The position numbers and the translations under genes were made by a program. Below the pieces are notes generated by a model. That model worked only from the letters and a program-made list of their open reading frames with translations, searched no databases and was not told where the DNA came from. This document shows, piece after piece, positions 7,834 to 14,883 of a DNA stretch of 15,380 nucleotides. Origin of the DNA: Syntrophaceae bacterium UBA4778 (GTDB lineage Bacteria; Desulfobacterota; Syntrophia; Syntrophales; UBA4778). The stretch's first letter is position 1; the number at the start of each line of letters is the position of its first letter. The stretch spans positions 1-15,380 of the forward strand of contig DHHG01000283.1 in assembly GCA_002403175.1 (NCBI GenBank). The letters are read 5' to 3'.

Positions 7834-8253
7834 ATGTCGGAACTGGTCCGCTTCGGTGTATCTCTGGAAAAAACACTTCTGAACAGATTTGACGACCTGA
7901 TCCGAAAACGGAAATACACCAACCGCTCGGAGGCGTTACGGGATATGATCCGGCAGGAGCTGGTGAAAAAGGCATGGGAAACGGGTGGAGAGGTTGCCGG
8001 TGCCATTACGTATATCTATGATCACCACAAGAGGGAGCTTTTAAACAAGATTACCGACATTCAGCACGATCATCAGAAAGTGATCATTTCGACCCAGCAC
8101 ATCCATCTGGATCACAACCATTGTCTTGAAATCATAGCCTCACGTGGGCGCGTCAAGGATGTCCTGAGGCTTGCGGATTCCCTGAAGGCAATCAAGGGGG
8201 TCCGGCACTGCACGCTCAGCATGACGGGAACCGGAGAGGAAGAGGAGGAATGA
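7834..8253 (+). CDS. nikR: Nickel-responsive transcriptional regulator NikR
   Basis: A 139-residue NikR: an N-terminal ribbon-helix-helix DNA-binding domain (VRFGVSLEKTLLNRFD, with helices to about residue 43) and a C-terminal ACT-like nickel-binding domain. By alignment to the E. coli high-affinity site (His76, His87, His89, Cys95), the ligands here are His78, His89, His91 and Cys97, within IQHDH and STQHIHLDHNHCLEI; all four are present, so the protein should sense Ni(II). The C-terminus ends in a run of five Glu. The start is the ATG at 7834 with GGGAGG 7 nt upstream. It has its own promoter and probable operator, implying autoregulation. It converges with cbiO with no base between the two stop codons. 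Its association with NikMN-type transporter genes supports nickel, and not cobalt, as the substrate of the neighbouring importer. Confidence 0.95.
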   Translation: MSELVRFGVSLEKTLLNRFDDLIRKRKYTNRSEALRDMIRQELVKKAWETGGEVAGAITYIYDHHKRELLNKITDIQHDHQKVIISTQHIHLDHNHCLEIIASRGRVKDVLRLADSLKAIKGVRHCTLSMTGTGEEEEE

Positions 8254-8994
8254 TCAATCCCGGAATCTCTGCAGGGAAAGTGGAAGCTCGAGATTATTCT
8301 GTTCCAGCAATTCACGATTGGAAAGGATTTCCAATGCCGGACCATCCGCGGCGATCGTACCTTCCCGGATAATGATACAGCGTTGGCATACGTCCAGAAT
8401 AAAATCTAGGTCGTGAGAAGCAATAATTCTGGAGTGCGTAAAACCCTTAAGCAGATTGATGAGCAGGCGCCTTGATTTCGGGTCCAGATTGGCGGCCGGT
8501 TCGTCCATCGCCAGAATGTCAGGCTGCATCGCCATGACTGTCGCAATGGCAACAGCGCTTTTCTGACCACTGGAGAGGTGATGCGGCGGCTTGTTCTGCA
8601 AGTCGATTCCGTTCACCAGACAAAGAGCAGCTTCCACTCTTTCCCGCACATCGGACTCATCAAGACCCAGGTTGAGCGGACCGAACGCAACATCGTCATA
8701 TACGGTCGGCATGAAAAGTTGATCGTCCGGATTCTGAAAAACGATGCCGACCTTCTTTCGAATTTCCTGGCGGGTTTGCCGCGTCAGGTGAAGATCGCCT
8801 ATATTCACTGTTCCCGAGGACGGCATGAGATAGCCGTTCAGGTGCAACAGAAGGGTAGATTTTCCCGATCCGTTCGCGCCGATGACACCGACCGATTCGC
8901 CATGCGTGATGCGGAACGAAAGATTTCGAAGCGCTTCAGTTCCGTCCGGATATCGAAAACACACATTTTTAAATTCCACGATATGATGGCTCAT
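8254..8994 (-). CDS. cbiO: ECF nickel/cobalt transporter ATP-binding protein CbiO/NikO
   Basis: The 246-residue ABC ATPase of the ECF-type nickel/cobalt importer, working at the cytoplasmic face with CbiQ and the NikMN substrate component. It carries Walker A GANGSGKST (39-47), a Q-loop Gln87 in VFQNPDDQLF, signature LSSGQ (140-144) where LSGGQ is usual, Walker B ILAMDE (160-165) and the H-loop His194 (ASHDLD). All catalytic residues are intact, so the Gly-to-Ser change in the signature is probably tolerated. Its ATG overlaps the cbiQ stop (ATGA, 8994-8991), indicating coupled translation, and it is the last gene of the minus-strand operon. The stop abuts that of nikR, the two forming the palindrome TGATCA at 8251-8256. 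Confidence 0.94.
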   Translation of the reverse strand: MSHHIVEFKNVCFRYPDGTEALRNLSFRITHGESVGVIGANGSGKSTLLLHLNGYLMPSSGTVNIGDLHLTRQTRQEIRKKVGIVFQNPDDQLFMPTVYDDVAFGPLNLGLDESDVRERVEAALCLVNGIDLQNKPPHHLSSGQKSAVAIATVMAMQPDILAMDEPAANLDPKSRRLLINLLKGFTHSRIIASHDLDFILDVCQRCIIIREGTIAADGPALEILSNRELLEQNNLELPLSLQRFRD

Positions 8995-9800
8995 TTTAAA
9001 ATCTCCTGAACAAACCGCCCAAGTATTTCGGAAACCGGGTAAAACCGGAATGTGAAGAGATAGCCTGTTACGAAAACGGCAAACGCCAGATCGGCTCCGG
9101 TGATACGGAATCGCCTGAGAGATGGCATATCACCCTGAAATCCCCGCGACAGCATGGCATAGTATACCCGCTCCGCCCTTTCAATCGTCCGGAGGAAAAG
9201 AATTCCGGCAAGTCGGATAAAGACCCTGATGCCGGTTCCGCGCCGCCCGTAAGAACGCATATCCCTGGCCCGTACAATCCGCATGGTCTCTTCCAAAAGA
9301 ACAAAAATATAGCGATAGAGAAAGAGGAGCTGGGAAACGAAAAGAGAAGGAGCGCCCAGCTGCCGCAAGGCATGACAAACTCCCGGAAAGGAAGTCGTGG
9401 CAATGAGGAGAAGAGCCGTGCTGACGGTGAGGACAAACTTCACGAGAATCGAGAGAAAGGAAAGCCATCCGGCGGAAATGGATACTCCAGGAGCAAGCAG
9501 CACCTGCCCCGAATCCAGAAGAGGATTGAATATACCGATAAAAACGGCAAAGGGAGCGACGAGAACAATCTTTTTTATAATGAACAATAATGGAATCTCG
9601 CCTATCGTCATCAGCAATACAGGATAGAGAAAGAAAGGAAGGAGCGCGAATACTTCGTACTTGGAAAAAGATACTACTGTGAACAGGAAAAGAATGGTGA
9701 CGATCAATTTGATCCGGGGATCCAACCGATGCACAAAGGTATCCCGGTACGAGAGCCGGTCGAGAAGTCCGATATTGTAATACTCTTCATCAAAAGTCAT
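8991..9800 (-). CDS. cbiQ: ECF nickel/cobalt transporter transmembrane (T) component CbiQ/NikQ
   Basis: The membrane-embedded coupling component of the ECF-type nickel/cobalt importer. I choose the ATG at 9800 (269 residues) with AGGG 6 nt upstream; the alternative TTG at 9836 would overlap the preceding stop as TTGA but has no ribosome site. The N-terminus LLDRLSYRDTFVHRLDPRIKL is characteristic of CbiQ. Hydrophobic segments lie at about 33-48, 50-66, 75-92, 112-135 and near the C-terminus (236-252). The cytoplasmic coupling helices that contact CbiO are seen as RARDMRSYG (177-185) and ERAERVYYAMLSRGF (207-221), containing the conserved A-x-x-x-R-G element. It sits between the nikMN-like gene (32-bp gap with this start) and cbiO (4-bp overlap). 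Confidence 0.92.
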   Translation of the reverse strand: MTFDEEYYNIGLLDRLSYRDTFVHRLDPRIKLIVTILFLFTVVSFSKYEVFALLPFFLYPVLLMTIGEIPLLFIIKKIVLVAPFAVFIGIFNPLLDSGQVLLAPGVSISAGWLSFLSILVKFVLTVSTALLLIATTSFPGVCHALRQLGAPSLFVSQLLFLYRYIFVLLEETMRIVRARDMRSYGRRGTGIRVFIRLAGILFLRTIERAERVYYAMLSRGFQGDMPSLRRFRITGADLAFAVFVTGYLFTFRFYPVSEILGRFVQEILK

Positions 9801-9832
9801 GGATCTGCCCTGAAAATAATTCGTCGGCTCGA

Positions 9833-10876
9833 TCAACCGGCTTTATGCTTCTTGAATGCCTGTATCCCGAAACCGATCAATAGGACCACCCCCAGAACAA
9901 TCACTCCACCCAGGATGCCCGAAACGGAAGTGCCTGTCTCAATTCCCGGCCAGTGGGATGCGTTTTCTTTCATCGATTCCTTCTGGCCGCTCTGCTTGAA
10001 TCCGTAGTCCGGCAGAATGGCGGTCTTTTCCTGAATTCCCTTGAGAAAAGCGGTAATACCTTTCTGTTGTTCCGGCAATTCTCTGTTTCCGGTAACCTTT
10101 TTAATGGCCCATTCCAGGCCATCGGGATGGGTAGATGCGAACCAGGAAAGCCCCCCTCCCGTAACAACAGCCAGCACCAAAAAAGAAATCAGGATATTCC
10201 TCAATCGCCCCTCCCTGTCGAGAGGATGCGAAATGTAGCTGCTCTCAATAATATCCGGTTTGGCCTTTTTTACATAGCCTATGATACCGGCAGTAATAAT
10301 TCCTTCTACAATGCCAATCGCAAGATGGATGGGCTGCATAAAAAACACAAACGATCGGAAAGGCAGCTCGCTCTTTCCCGACAGCAATGTTTCCAGAACA
10401 ACCGAGAATGCGCCCAATTGCAATGCAATCAGCACGCTGATGATCGAGGCCAATGATACAAGCCGGTTGTTTGTTCCATTACCTGCAATCGGTCTATAGA
10501 TCAGGGGGTAAGCTATGAAGCAGGGATAGAAACCGATGTTCCAGATATTACACCCCAGGGCCAACAAGCCGCCGTCGGCAAAAAAAAGCGCCTGTACTGT
10601 TAAAACAGATGCCATGACTATTAAGCCAGCATAGGGTCCGAGAATGATAGCCAGAATCATCCCTCCCCCTAAATGACCGCTTGAGCCTGTTCCCGGGATA
10701 GTGAAATTGATCATCTGGGCTGCAAAAATAAACGCGCCCAAGACTCCCATTAAGGGAATCGTTTTGCCATCCAGATTTTTCTTCAGCTTCCCGGAGGAAT
10801 ATCCCAAAGCCGCCAGAGATCCGGCCCACACCGCAGCTCCTGCAGCTGGAGAGAGCAAAGCATCAGCCATATGCAT
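9833..10876 (-). CDS. cbiM: Nickel/cobalt ECF transporter substrate component, CbiM-CbiN (NikMN) fusion
   Basis: The substrate-binding membrane component of the nickel/cobalt importer, with the M and N subunits fused (347 residues). The N-terminus is MHMADALLSP, so the start is fixed at the ATG of 10876, since in NikM/CbiM the N-terminal amine and His2 coordinate the metal; the next Met is only two codons later and would delete the site. His68 in TGSSGHLGGG matches the third ligand position (His67 in the characterised NikM2). CbiM-type membrane segments extend to about residue 205. After a linker a membrane segment (228-246) precedes the PDGLE motif (251-255), hallmark of the N component, and a last membrane helix lies at 318-340. 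GGAG (10885-10888 on the complement) lies 8 nt upstream. NikR next door favours nickel as substrate. The barrel gene lies 80 bp upstream on the same strand, probably in the same operon. Confidence 0.93.
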   Translation of the reverse strand: MHMADALLSPAAGAAVWAGSLAALGYSSGKLKKNLDGKTIPLMGVLGAFIFAAQMINFTIPGTGSSGHLGGGMILAIILGPYAGLIVMASVLTVQALFFADGGLLALGCNIWNIGFYPCFIAYPLIYRPIAGNGTNNRLVSLASIISVLIALQLGAFSVVLETLLSGKSELPFRSFVFFMQPIHLAIGIVEGIITAGIIGYVKKAKPDIIESSYISHPLDREGRLRNILISFLVLAVVTGGGLSWFASTHPDGLEWAIKKVTGNRELPEQQKGITAFLKGIQEKTAILPDYGFKQSGQKESMKENASHWPGIETGTSVSGILGGVIVLGVVLLIGFGIQAFKKHKAG

Positions 10877-10903
10877 AAAAAAAACTCCAACAAGTTGACG
10901 GTT

Positions 10904-10941
10904 ATCAGTTATCGGTATTCATCTGAGAACTGATAACTGAT
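10904..10941. repeat. Perfect 10-bp inverted repeat between the barrel gene and cbiM
   Basis: ATCAGTTATC (10904-10913) and GATAACTGAT (10932-10941) form a perfect inverted repeat with an 18-nt spacer. The right side is also a tandem duplication, (AACTGAT)x2 at 10928-10941. It lies in the 80-bp gap between two same-strand genes, so in the operon mRNA it would form an intergenic stem-loop ahead of the cbiM ribosome site. It might tune barrel-to-transporter stoichiometry or be a protein-binding site; no U-tract is present to mark it as a terminator. Confidence 0.5.
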
Positions 10942-10956
10942 TGCTGAACACTGTAT

Positions 10957-11757
10957 TTAGAACCGAAGCGTAATGCCGGCTAAAAAGGTGTTGTCGACCT
11001 CGGAGGAGGTCAAGCCGTATTTGAAACCGCAATCGATGTCGAAATTTTCAAAAAGAGAATAGATAACCCCGCCGATGAGAAAGGCAGGATTATTCTTTGC
11101 GCTGTCATCCGGATTGCGTTCCATACCGATATTCGCGACCAGATTCAGATGTTTGACCACCTCCCAGGTCGTTGCCAGAGAGGCGTGCCAGATATTCCTC
11201 TGCTCTCTAATTTTATTCTCATTCCGGGTGTATCCCAGATTCGCATGAAACGACCAATGTTCGATGGCTTTACTCACGACGAAAAAAGCCTGATATCCGA
11301 CTTCCCCCGTTCCCAGCCCTTTTTCATCATTTCCAGTCGGTATGCGTATACCGGGTTTCAGAGCCAGACCGAGTCCGTCTTTTTCGAAAAACCGCCACTT
11401 GGTTTCAAGAACCGCGTCGGAAATTCCCCGTTCATCATAAGTTGTCAATCCGTCTTCTTCAATCTTTCCCCACTGATAAGGAAGAGTGAGTACCAGGTCG
11501 GTATTTTCAACAATGCCATAGGATAGCGTGCTCCCGAATTGTCCCCCTGTTGTCTTGACCGATACACCTTCTACATTCTCCTTGTCCTGTTCATACTGAC
11601 CATTCACTTCCAGTTGAAATCTGCCTTTCCCCTGCGTCCAGGCATCGTCTGTAATCAACGGATGAGACCCCCAGGACAACTCCGGAGAGGCTGCAACTGC
11701 ACAGAGCAAAATCGATATGACCAATCCATTCCAAATCCGAATACATCGCCAATTCAC
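10957..11757 (-). CDS. Putative outer-membrane beta-barrel protein (Phenol_MetA_deg/'transporter'-like)
   Basis: Predicted secreted outer-membrane barrel of 266 residues with the GTG start at 11757, chosen because AGGAGA (11769-11764, complement) lies 6 nt upstream; a TTG at 11790 would give 11 more residues but lies inside the probable operator. A signal peptide is clear: a short basic N-terminus, then GLVISILLCAVAAS, with mature protein beginning near SHPLITDDAWTQGKG. The rest alternates polar and hydrophobic residues in repeated strands (for example GRFQLEVNGQYEQD, TDLVLTLPYQWG, GGVIYSLFENFDIDCGFKYGL) and ends in Phe (ITLRF), the usual assembly signal of outer-membrane barrels. Family assignment to the Phenol_MetA_deg-type barrels is by general appearance. 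It leads the nickel transporter operon behind a putative NikR box, suggesting passive nickel entry across the outer membrane (inference). Confidence 0.8.
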   Translation of the reverse strand: MNWRCIRIWNGLVISILLCAVAASPELSWGSHPLITDDAWTQGKGRFQLEVNGQYEQDKENVEGVSVKTTGGQFGSTLSYGIVENTDLVLTLPYQWGKIEEDGLTTYDERGISDAVLETKWRFFEKDGLGLALKPGIRIPTGNDEKGLGTGEVGYQAFFVVSKAIEHWSFHANLGYTRNENKIREQRNIWHASLATTWEVVKHLNLVANIGMERNPDDSAKNNPAFLIGGVIYSLFENFDIDCGFKYGLTSSEVDNTFLAGITLRF

Positions 11758-11773
11758 TTCCGTTCTCCTGAAC

Positions 11774-11800
11774 GTGTTACGTTTTAACAATTAGTGACAT
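11774..11800. promoter_or_regulatory. Putative NikR operator of the barrel-nikMNQO operon
   Basis: The dyad GTGTTAC-N13-GTGACAT lies over the -10/+1 region of the minus-strand promoter and just upstream of the ribosome site of the barrel gene. Its left half equals the GTGTTAC half-site I recall for deltaproteobacterial NikR boxes, and the 13-bp block 11774-11786 (read on the minus strand) matches the nikR upstream site at 11 of 13 positions. The second half-site is weaker. Confidence 0.5.
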
Positions 11801-11823
11801 ATCAGGTTTACACGTCTTGTCAA
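11796..11823 (-). promoter_or_regulatory. Promoter of the barrel-nickel transporter operon
   Basis: On the minus strand an exact -35 TTGACA (11823-11818) is followed by a 16-bp spacer and TATGTC (11801-11796) as -10. The -10 is imperfect. The arrangement (exact TTGACA, weak -10, NikR-box-like dyad over the -10) repeats that of the nikR promoter. Confidence 0.5.
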
Positions 11824-12471
11824 GCGTTTTTTAGAGATCTTCATAGTATATTCTCTCACTTAACTACAAAGCCTCCGCAAGAATTTACAGATTCATTATT
11901 AATCAGAATACTTGGACTTTTCAGGCATGCAGCAGAGGGATTGCATGCGAATCAGAAATGCTACATACGAAATTATTGTAGCATGATACACAAGGGAAAC
12001 CGTGGAGGTTTCAAGATACCTCATCAGCCCACTGGGAATTACCACTTGACACATTTCAAAAGAGGAAACAGGATAATGACAGAGGGGCAAATTAGCAGAA
12101 GCTATTTTTCTCGATTTTTCTACTCTCTCTCATTGTCTTTGCGATCTTAATCATCCGTTCCTGGCTTGCTCCGAAAACTGCATGCCGCCACATGAAAGCG
12201 AATACATAGGCAATATCCTGACCTGCGCTGCTGGGAATTCTCGCCCCCTTTCTGCTCCTGCAATTCGAAACCAAAGGTCGCAATTGTTCTTCAAGACATT
12301 GGGCATTCACTGGCGGAGCGCTTTCATTTACACACATCTCTACCTAGCAGGTTGTAAGTGGAACGATTATACAGGAGTTCAACCACACACTCCGGGGGGC
12401 CTGTAGAAATCGCAGCTAAGGTCCTAAAAACTTCATCAACTTTTTACAAATAAAAAAGGAGGAACCATCAC
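11824..12471. other. Long non-coding stretch with short inverted repeats, no supported gene
   Basis: About 650 bp between the divergent barrel and usp genes. The reading frames here are short, have no convincing ribosome sites and match nothing I recognise. Three structural elements are visible: ATGCTACA/TGTAGCAT (11958-11965 and 11977-11984, perfect, 11-nt loop), GAAACC/GGTTTC (11996-12001 and 12007-12012, perfect, 5-nt loop), and two GCATGC palindromes around 11923-11948. A TTGACA (12046-12051) and GATAAT (12072-12077) pair is present but 20 bp apart, too far for a standard promoter. The region could hold a small RNA, a decayed gene or simply a long leader for usp. Confidence 0.5.
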
Positions 12472-13362
12472 ATGTTTAAATCGATCGTAGTAGCAACAGA
12501 CATGTCCGTTGCATCCGATCATGTGATCGGGTGTCTCCCCGCTGTTCGGGTTTTGGGTGTGGAGCGGGTGATCCTGCTTTATTGTTTGGGCATAAAATAT
12601 CTTCATGAAATGAAATACTTATTAACACCGATTGTAGAACCAAAGTTACTTTCCCAAAAAGCGGCTTTAGAAAAGCAAGGGTATGAGGTCAACATAGAAA
12701 TCGCCCCTGGGTTGCCCCAGCACGAAATAAATCGTGTGGCAATGCAGAAGGAATGCGCCCTCATAGTCGTGGGAACCCACGGAGAGACGATGAGCAGCGA
12801 AATTCACCTCGGCGGCGTGGCATCGGAAGTGATCCACAATGCTCAAATTCCTGTTCTGCTTATCCGTCTGAGTATCACCGTTATCAAAGAACAGGCACGT
12901 TGCGAGACTGTCTGCAGTACTATAATGGACCACATCCTGTACCCTACGGATTTTTCCGACAATGCTGAGCAGGCGTTCGCATATATCAAGGGACTTGTTC
13001 AAGGAGGCGCCAAACACATTACCCTTATGCACGTTCAGGACAAGGTGCGCATCGGTAAACATTTGGAACACAAACTTGAAGAATTCAACCGGATCGACCA
13101 AGAACGCCTGGAACAGTTGAAATCGTCCCTGACTCGCTTTGGCAAACCTGAGGTGGAGACGGTAATTGCTTATGGCTCACCGATCTCTGAAATCTTAAAC
13201 AAAGTTCAGGGAAAAGGTATCACTCTCATTGTTATGGGAAGTCAGGGTCGGGGTTACATCAGTGAACTTTTTCTGGGAAGCGTCAGTCATAATGTTGCCC
13301 GCAAGGCAAATGTTTCGGTGCTGTTGGTTCCTGCCTTACGGCATAGTCCAAGTACGAACTGA
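12472..13362 (+). CDS. Universal stress protein, two tandem UspA domains
   Basis: A 296-residue protein with two UspA domains (about 1-133 and 150-287), each beginning with the typical strand (SIVVATDMS and HILYPTDFS). The second domain keeps the ATP-binding signature G-x2-G-x9-G-S (G256, G259, G269-S270; GSQGRG...LGSVS). In the first the corresponding signature is G101-x2-G104-x9-G114-G115, so the Ser/Thr phosphate ligand is replaced by Gly and nucleotide binding may be lost or altered. UspA tandem proteins act in stress and starvation survival; the specific partner is unknown. A strong ribosome site, AGGAGG (12457-12462), lies 9 nt before the ATG. The acetyl-CoA acetyltransferase follows 40 bp downstream, so the two are likely one transcript. 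Confidence 0.93.
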   Translation: MFKSIVVATDMSVASDHVIGCLPAVRVLGVERVILLYCLGIKYLHEMKYLLTPIVEPKLLSQKAALEKQGYEVNIEIAPGLPQHEINRVAMQKECALIVVGTHGETMSSEIHLGGVASEVIHNAQIPVLLIRLSITVIKEQARCETVCSTIMDHILYPTDFSDNAEQAFAYIKGLVQGGAKHITLMHVQDKVRIGKHLEHKLEEFNRIDQERLEQLKSSLTRFGKPEVETVIAYGSPISEILNKVQGKGITLIVMGSQGRGYISELFLGSVSHNVARKANVSVLLVPALRHSPSTN

Positions 13363-13370
13363 TATTTTAT

Positions 13371-13391
13371 CTTTCATGACAGCTATGAAAG
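13371..13391 (+). promoter_or_regulatory. Hairpin touching the ribosome site of the thiolase gene
   Basis: CTTTCAT (13371-13377) and ATGAAAG (13385-13391) form a perfect 7-bp stem with a 7-nt loop. The last base of the stem is the first G of the Shine-Dalgarno GGAGG (13391-13395). It may modulate translation of the second gene or be a processing site. The position is seen directly; the role is inferred. Confidence 0.4.
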
Positions 13392-13402
13392 GAGGGATAG
13401 CA

Positions 13403-14695
13403 ATGAGAGAAGCGGTTATTGTAAGCGGGGCAAGAACAGCTGTCGGAAATTTTGGAGGGACTTTGAGAGATGTGAAAGCAGCCGATTTAGGGGCGCTCGT
13501 AATCAAAGAGGCGATCAAGAGGGCGGGCCTGAGGCCGATAGTGACAGAATTTATCAAGAGTTGCCGGCCGAAAGCACTCGGTTCATTTGACAAGACCGAG
13601 TTGCAAAAAAAATTTTATGATTATGATAAATCCCTGACCCCGGTATATTTCAATGAGTTGATCATGGGCAATGTCCTGCAGGCGGGACAAGGCATGAACC
13701 CCGGGCGACAGGCAGGTGTTTTCGCGGGTCTGCCTGAGGAAACGAACGCCTTTACAGTCAACAAGGTTTGCGGATCGGGAATGATGGCCATCGCACTGGC
13801 GGCGCAGGCCATCGTAGCCGGCCGTGCGGATGTGGTCCTTGCCGGTGGCATGGAAAGCATGAGCAATGCTCCTTACTCCCTACCTTGCGGCAGATGGGGC
13901 TACAGGATGGATATGCCCTATGGTCAGGTGGTTGATCTGATGGTCTTCGATGGCCTTTATGATATTTTCTATGGTCATCACATGGGGGTGACAGCAGAGA
14001 ACATAGCCGCACTTTATCAGATATCCCGGAGGGAACAAGACGAATTCTCGCTACTGAGCCATCAAAGGGCGCGCCACGCCATAGCATCCGGTCGGGTGGC
14101 CGATGAAATCGTACCCCTCGTAGTTCCCCAGAAGAAAAAGGATCCCATTGTATTTAAAGAAGACGAGCGACCCATGGATACGGATATGGGAAGGATGTCC
14201 AAGATGATGCCTGCTTTTAAAAAGGATGGTACCGTTACTGCGGGAAACTCATCCGGGCTCAATGATGGCGCGGCCGCTGTGGTGGTCATGGCATCGGAGA
14301 TGGCCAAAGACCTTGGACTGAAGCCGCTTGCTAAAATAAGAGGTTACGAATCGGGTGGCGTGGACCCTGACTACATGGGACTGGGGCCAATACCGGCCGT
14401 AAACAAACTTTTGAACGCTCATAACCTGGCCATGAAAGATATCGATCTTGTGGAGCTCAATGAGGCTTTTGCCGTTCAGGCACTGGCGTGCGTAAAAGAA
14501 TTGAAAATTCCGATTGAGAAATTGAACGTGAATGGTGGCGGGGTTTCCATCGGGCATCCAATCGGTTGTACAGGCACGCGGATTACATACAGCTTGGCAA
14601 TGGAGATGAAAAAAAGGAATCTTCGTCTTGGAATGGCGACTCTTTGCATCGGCGGCGGTCAAGGCATGGCCATCTTACTGGAGAATATTGAATGA
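13403..14695 (+). CDS. Acetyl-CoA acetyltransferase (thiolase) with N-terminal insertion
   Basis: Thiolase that condenses two acetyl-CoA to acetoacetyl-CoA or cleaves acetoacetyl-CoA, a step of beta-oxidation, butyrate or benzoate-type degradation and polyhydroxyalkanoate synthesis. The start is the ATG at 13403 with GGAGG 7 nt upstream; the frame extends further upstream into usp but that part is not coding. The product is 430 residues, versus about 390 for the family. The nucleophile is Cys123 (VCGSGM), with N353-E354-A-F (NEAFA), His385 (GHPIG) and the acid/base Cys415 (CIGGGQG); all catalytic elements are intact. The extra length is a charged insertion at about residues 45-83, between AIKRAGL and [11 protein letters not shown], containing [10 protein letters not shown] and [12 protein letters not shown] variant of this kind may occur in other Desulfobacterota (recollection, unverified). 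Confidence 0.94.
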   Translation: MREAVIVSGARTAVGNFGGTLRDVKAADLGALVIKEAIKRAGLRPIVTEFIKSCRPKALGSFDKTELQKKFYDYDKSLTPVYFNELIMGNVLQAGQGMNPGRQAGVFAGLPEETNAFTVNKVCGSGMMAIALAAQAIVAGRADVVLAGGMESMSNAPYSLPCGRWGYRMDMPYGQVVDLMVFDGLYDIFYGHHMGVTAENIAALYQISRREQDEFSLLSHQRARHAIASGRVADEIVPLVVPQKKKDPIVFKEDERPMDTDMGRMSKMMPAFKKDGTVTAGNSSGLNDGAAAVVVMASEMAKDLGLKPLAKIRGYESGGVDPDYMGLGPIPAVNKLLNAHNLAMKDIDLVELNEAFAVQALACVKELKIPIEKLNVNGGGVSIGHPIGCTGTRITYSLAMEMKKRNLRLGMATLCIGGGQGMAILLENIE

Positions 14696-14711
14696 CAAGC
14701 TGGACAGCTTG
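14696..14711 (+). terminator. Possible terminator hairpin after the thiolase gene
   Basis: CAAGCT-GGAC-AGCTTG forms a perfect 6-bp stem with a 4-nt loop starting at the base after the thiolase stop codon. There is no T-run after it, so intrinsic termination is doubtful; it could be an mRNA 3'-end stabiliser. Confidence 0.3.
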
Positions 14712-14779
14712 CATAAACGTCAGAATGCTACGCTGTGCCGCATAACCAAAACTGCAAGAGCATAGTCGTTTATCTGGCG

Positions 14780-14877
14780 GTGATAAGGGGCGTTCTGTTT
14801 CGGTTATCACGAAATGCTTACATCCAGAACATAATTCGCCCGATCAGATTCAACAGGAATCCAGATTCACACCTGTT
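14780..14877. repeat. Inverted repeats in the convergent thiolase/AAA+ ATPase gap
   Basis: GTGATAA (14780-14786) and TTATCAC (14804-14810) are perfect with a 17-nt spacer. AACAGG (14852-14857) and CCTGTT (14872-14877) are perfect with a 14-nt spacer. CAGATTCA occurs twice (14845-14852 and 14862-14869). The 188-bp gap between these convergent genes holds no supported coding region; the dyads could serve as bidirectional transcript ends, although neither has a clear T-run. Confidence 0.35.
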
Positions 14878-14883
14878 AAGAAT

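Noticed and set aside
10938..10956. Possible NikR half-site (GTGTTC on the minus strand) before cbiM
   Set aside because: No second half-site at the right distance; cbiM is better explained as part of the barrel-led operon.
12046..12077. TTGACA / GATAAT pair as a usp promoter
   Set aside because: The 20-bp spacer is too long for a standard sigma70 promoter, and it lies about 400 bp from usp.
11794..12150. 118-codon plus-strand reading frame opposite the barrel promoter
   Set aside because: It overlaps the promoter/operator of the barrel gene, lacks a ribosome site, and its translation has no recognisable domain or natural protein pattern.
12092..12337. 81-codon minus-strand frame (contains QDIAYVFAFMWRHAVFGASQ)
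   Set aside because: No good ribosome site and no family I recognise. It could be a gene remnant, but nothing in the sequence supports calling it a gene.
13229..13402. N-terminal extension of the thiolase frame into the usp gene
   Set aside because: The extension overlaps usp in another frame, and the ATG at 13403 has a strong GGAGG and the standard thiolase N-terminus [15 protein letters not shown].
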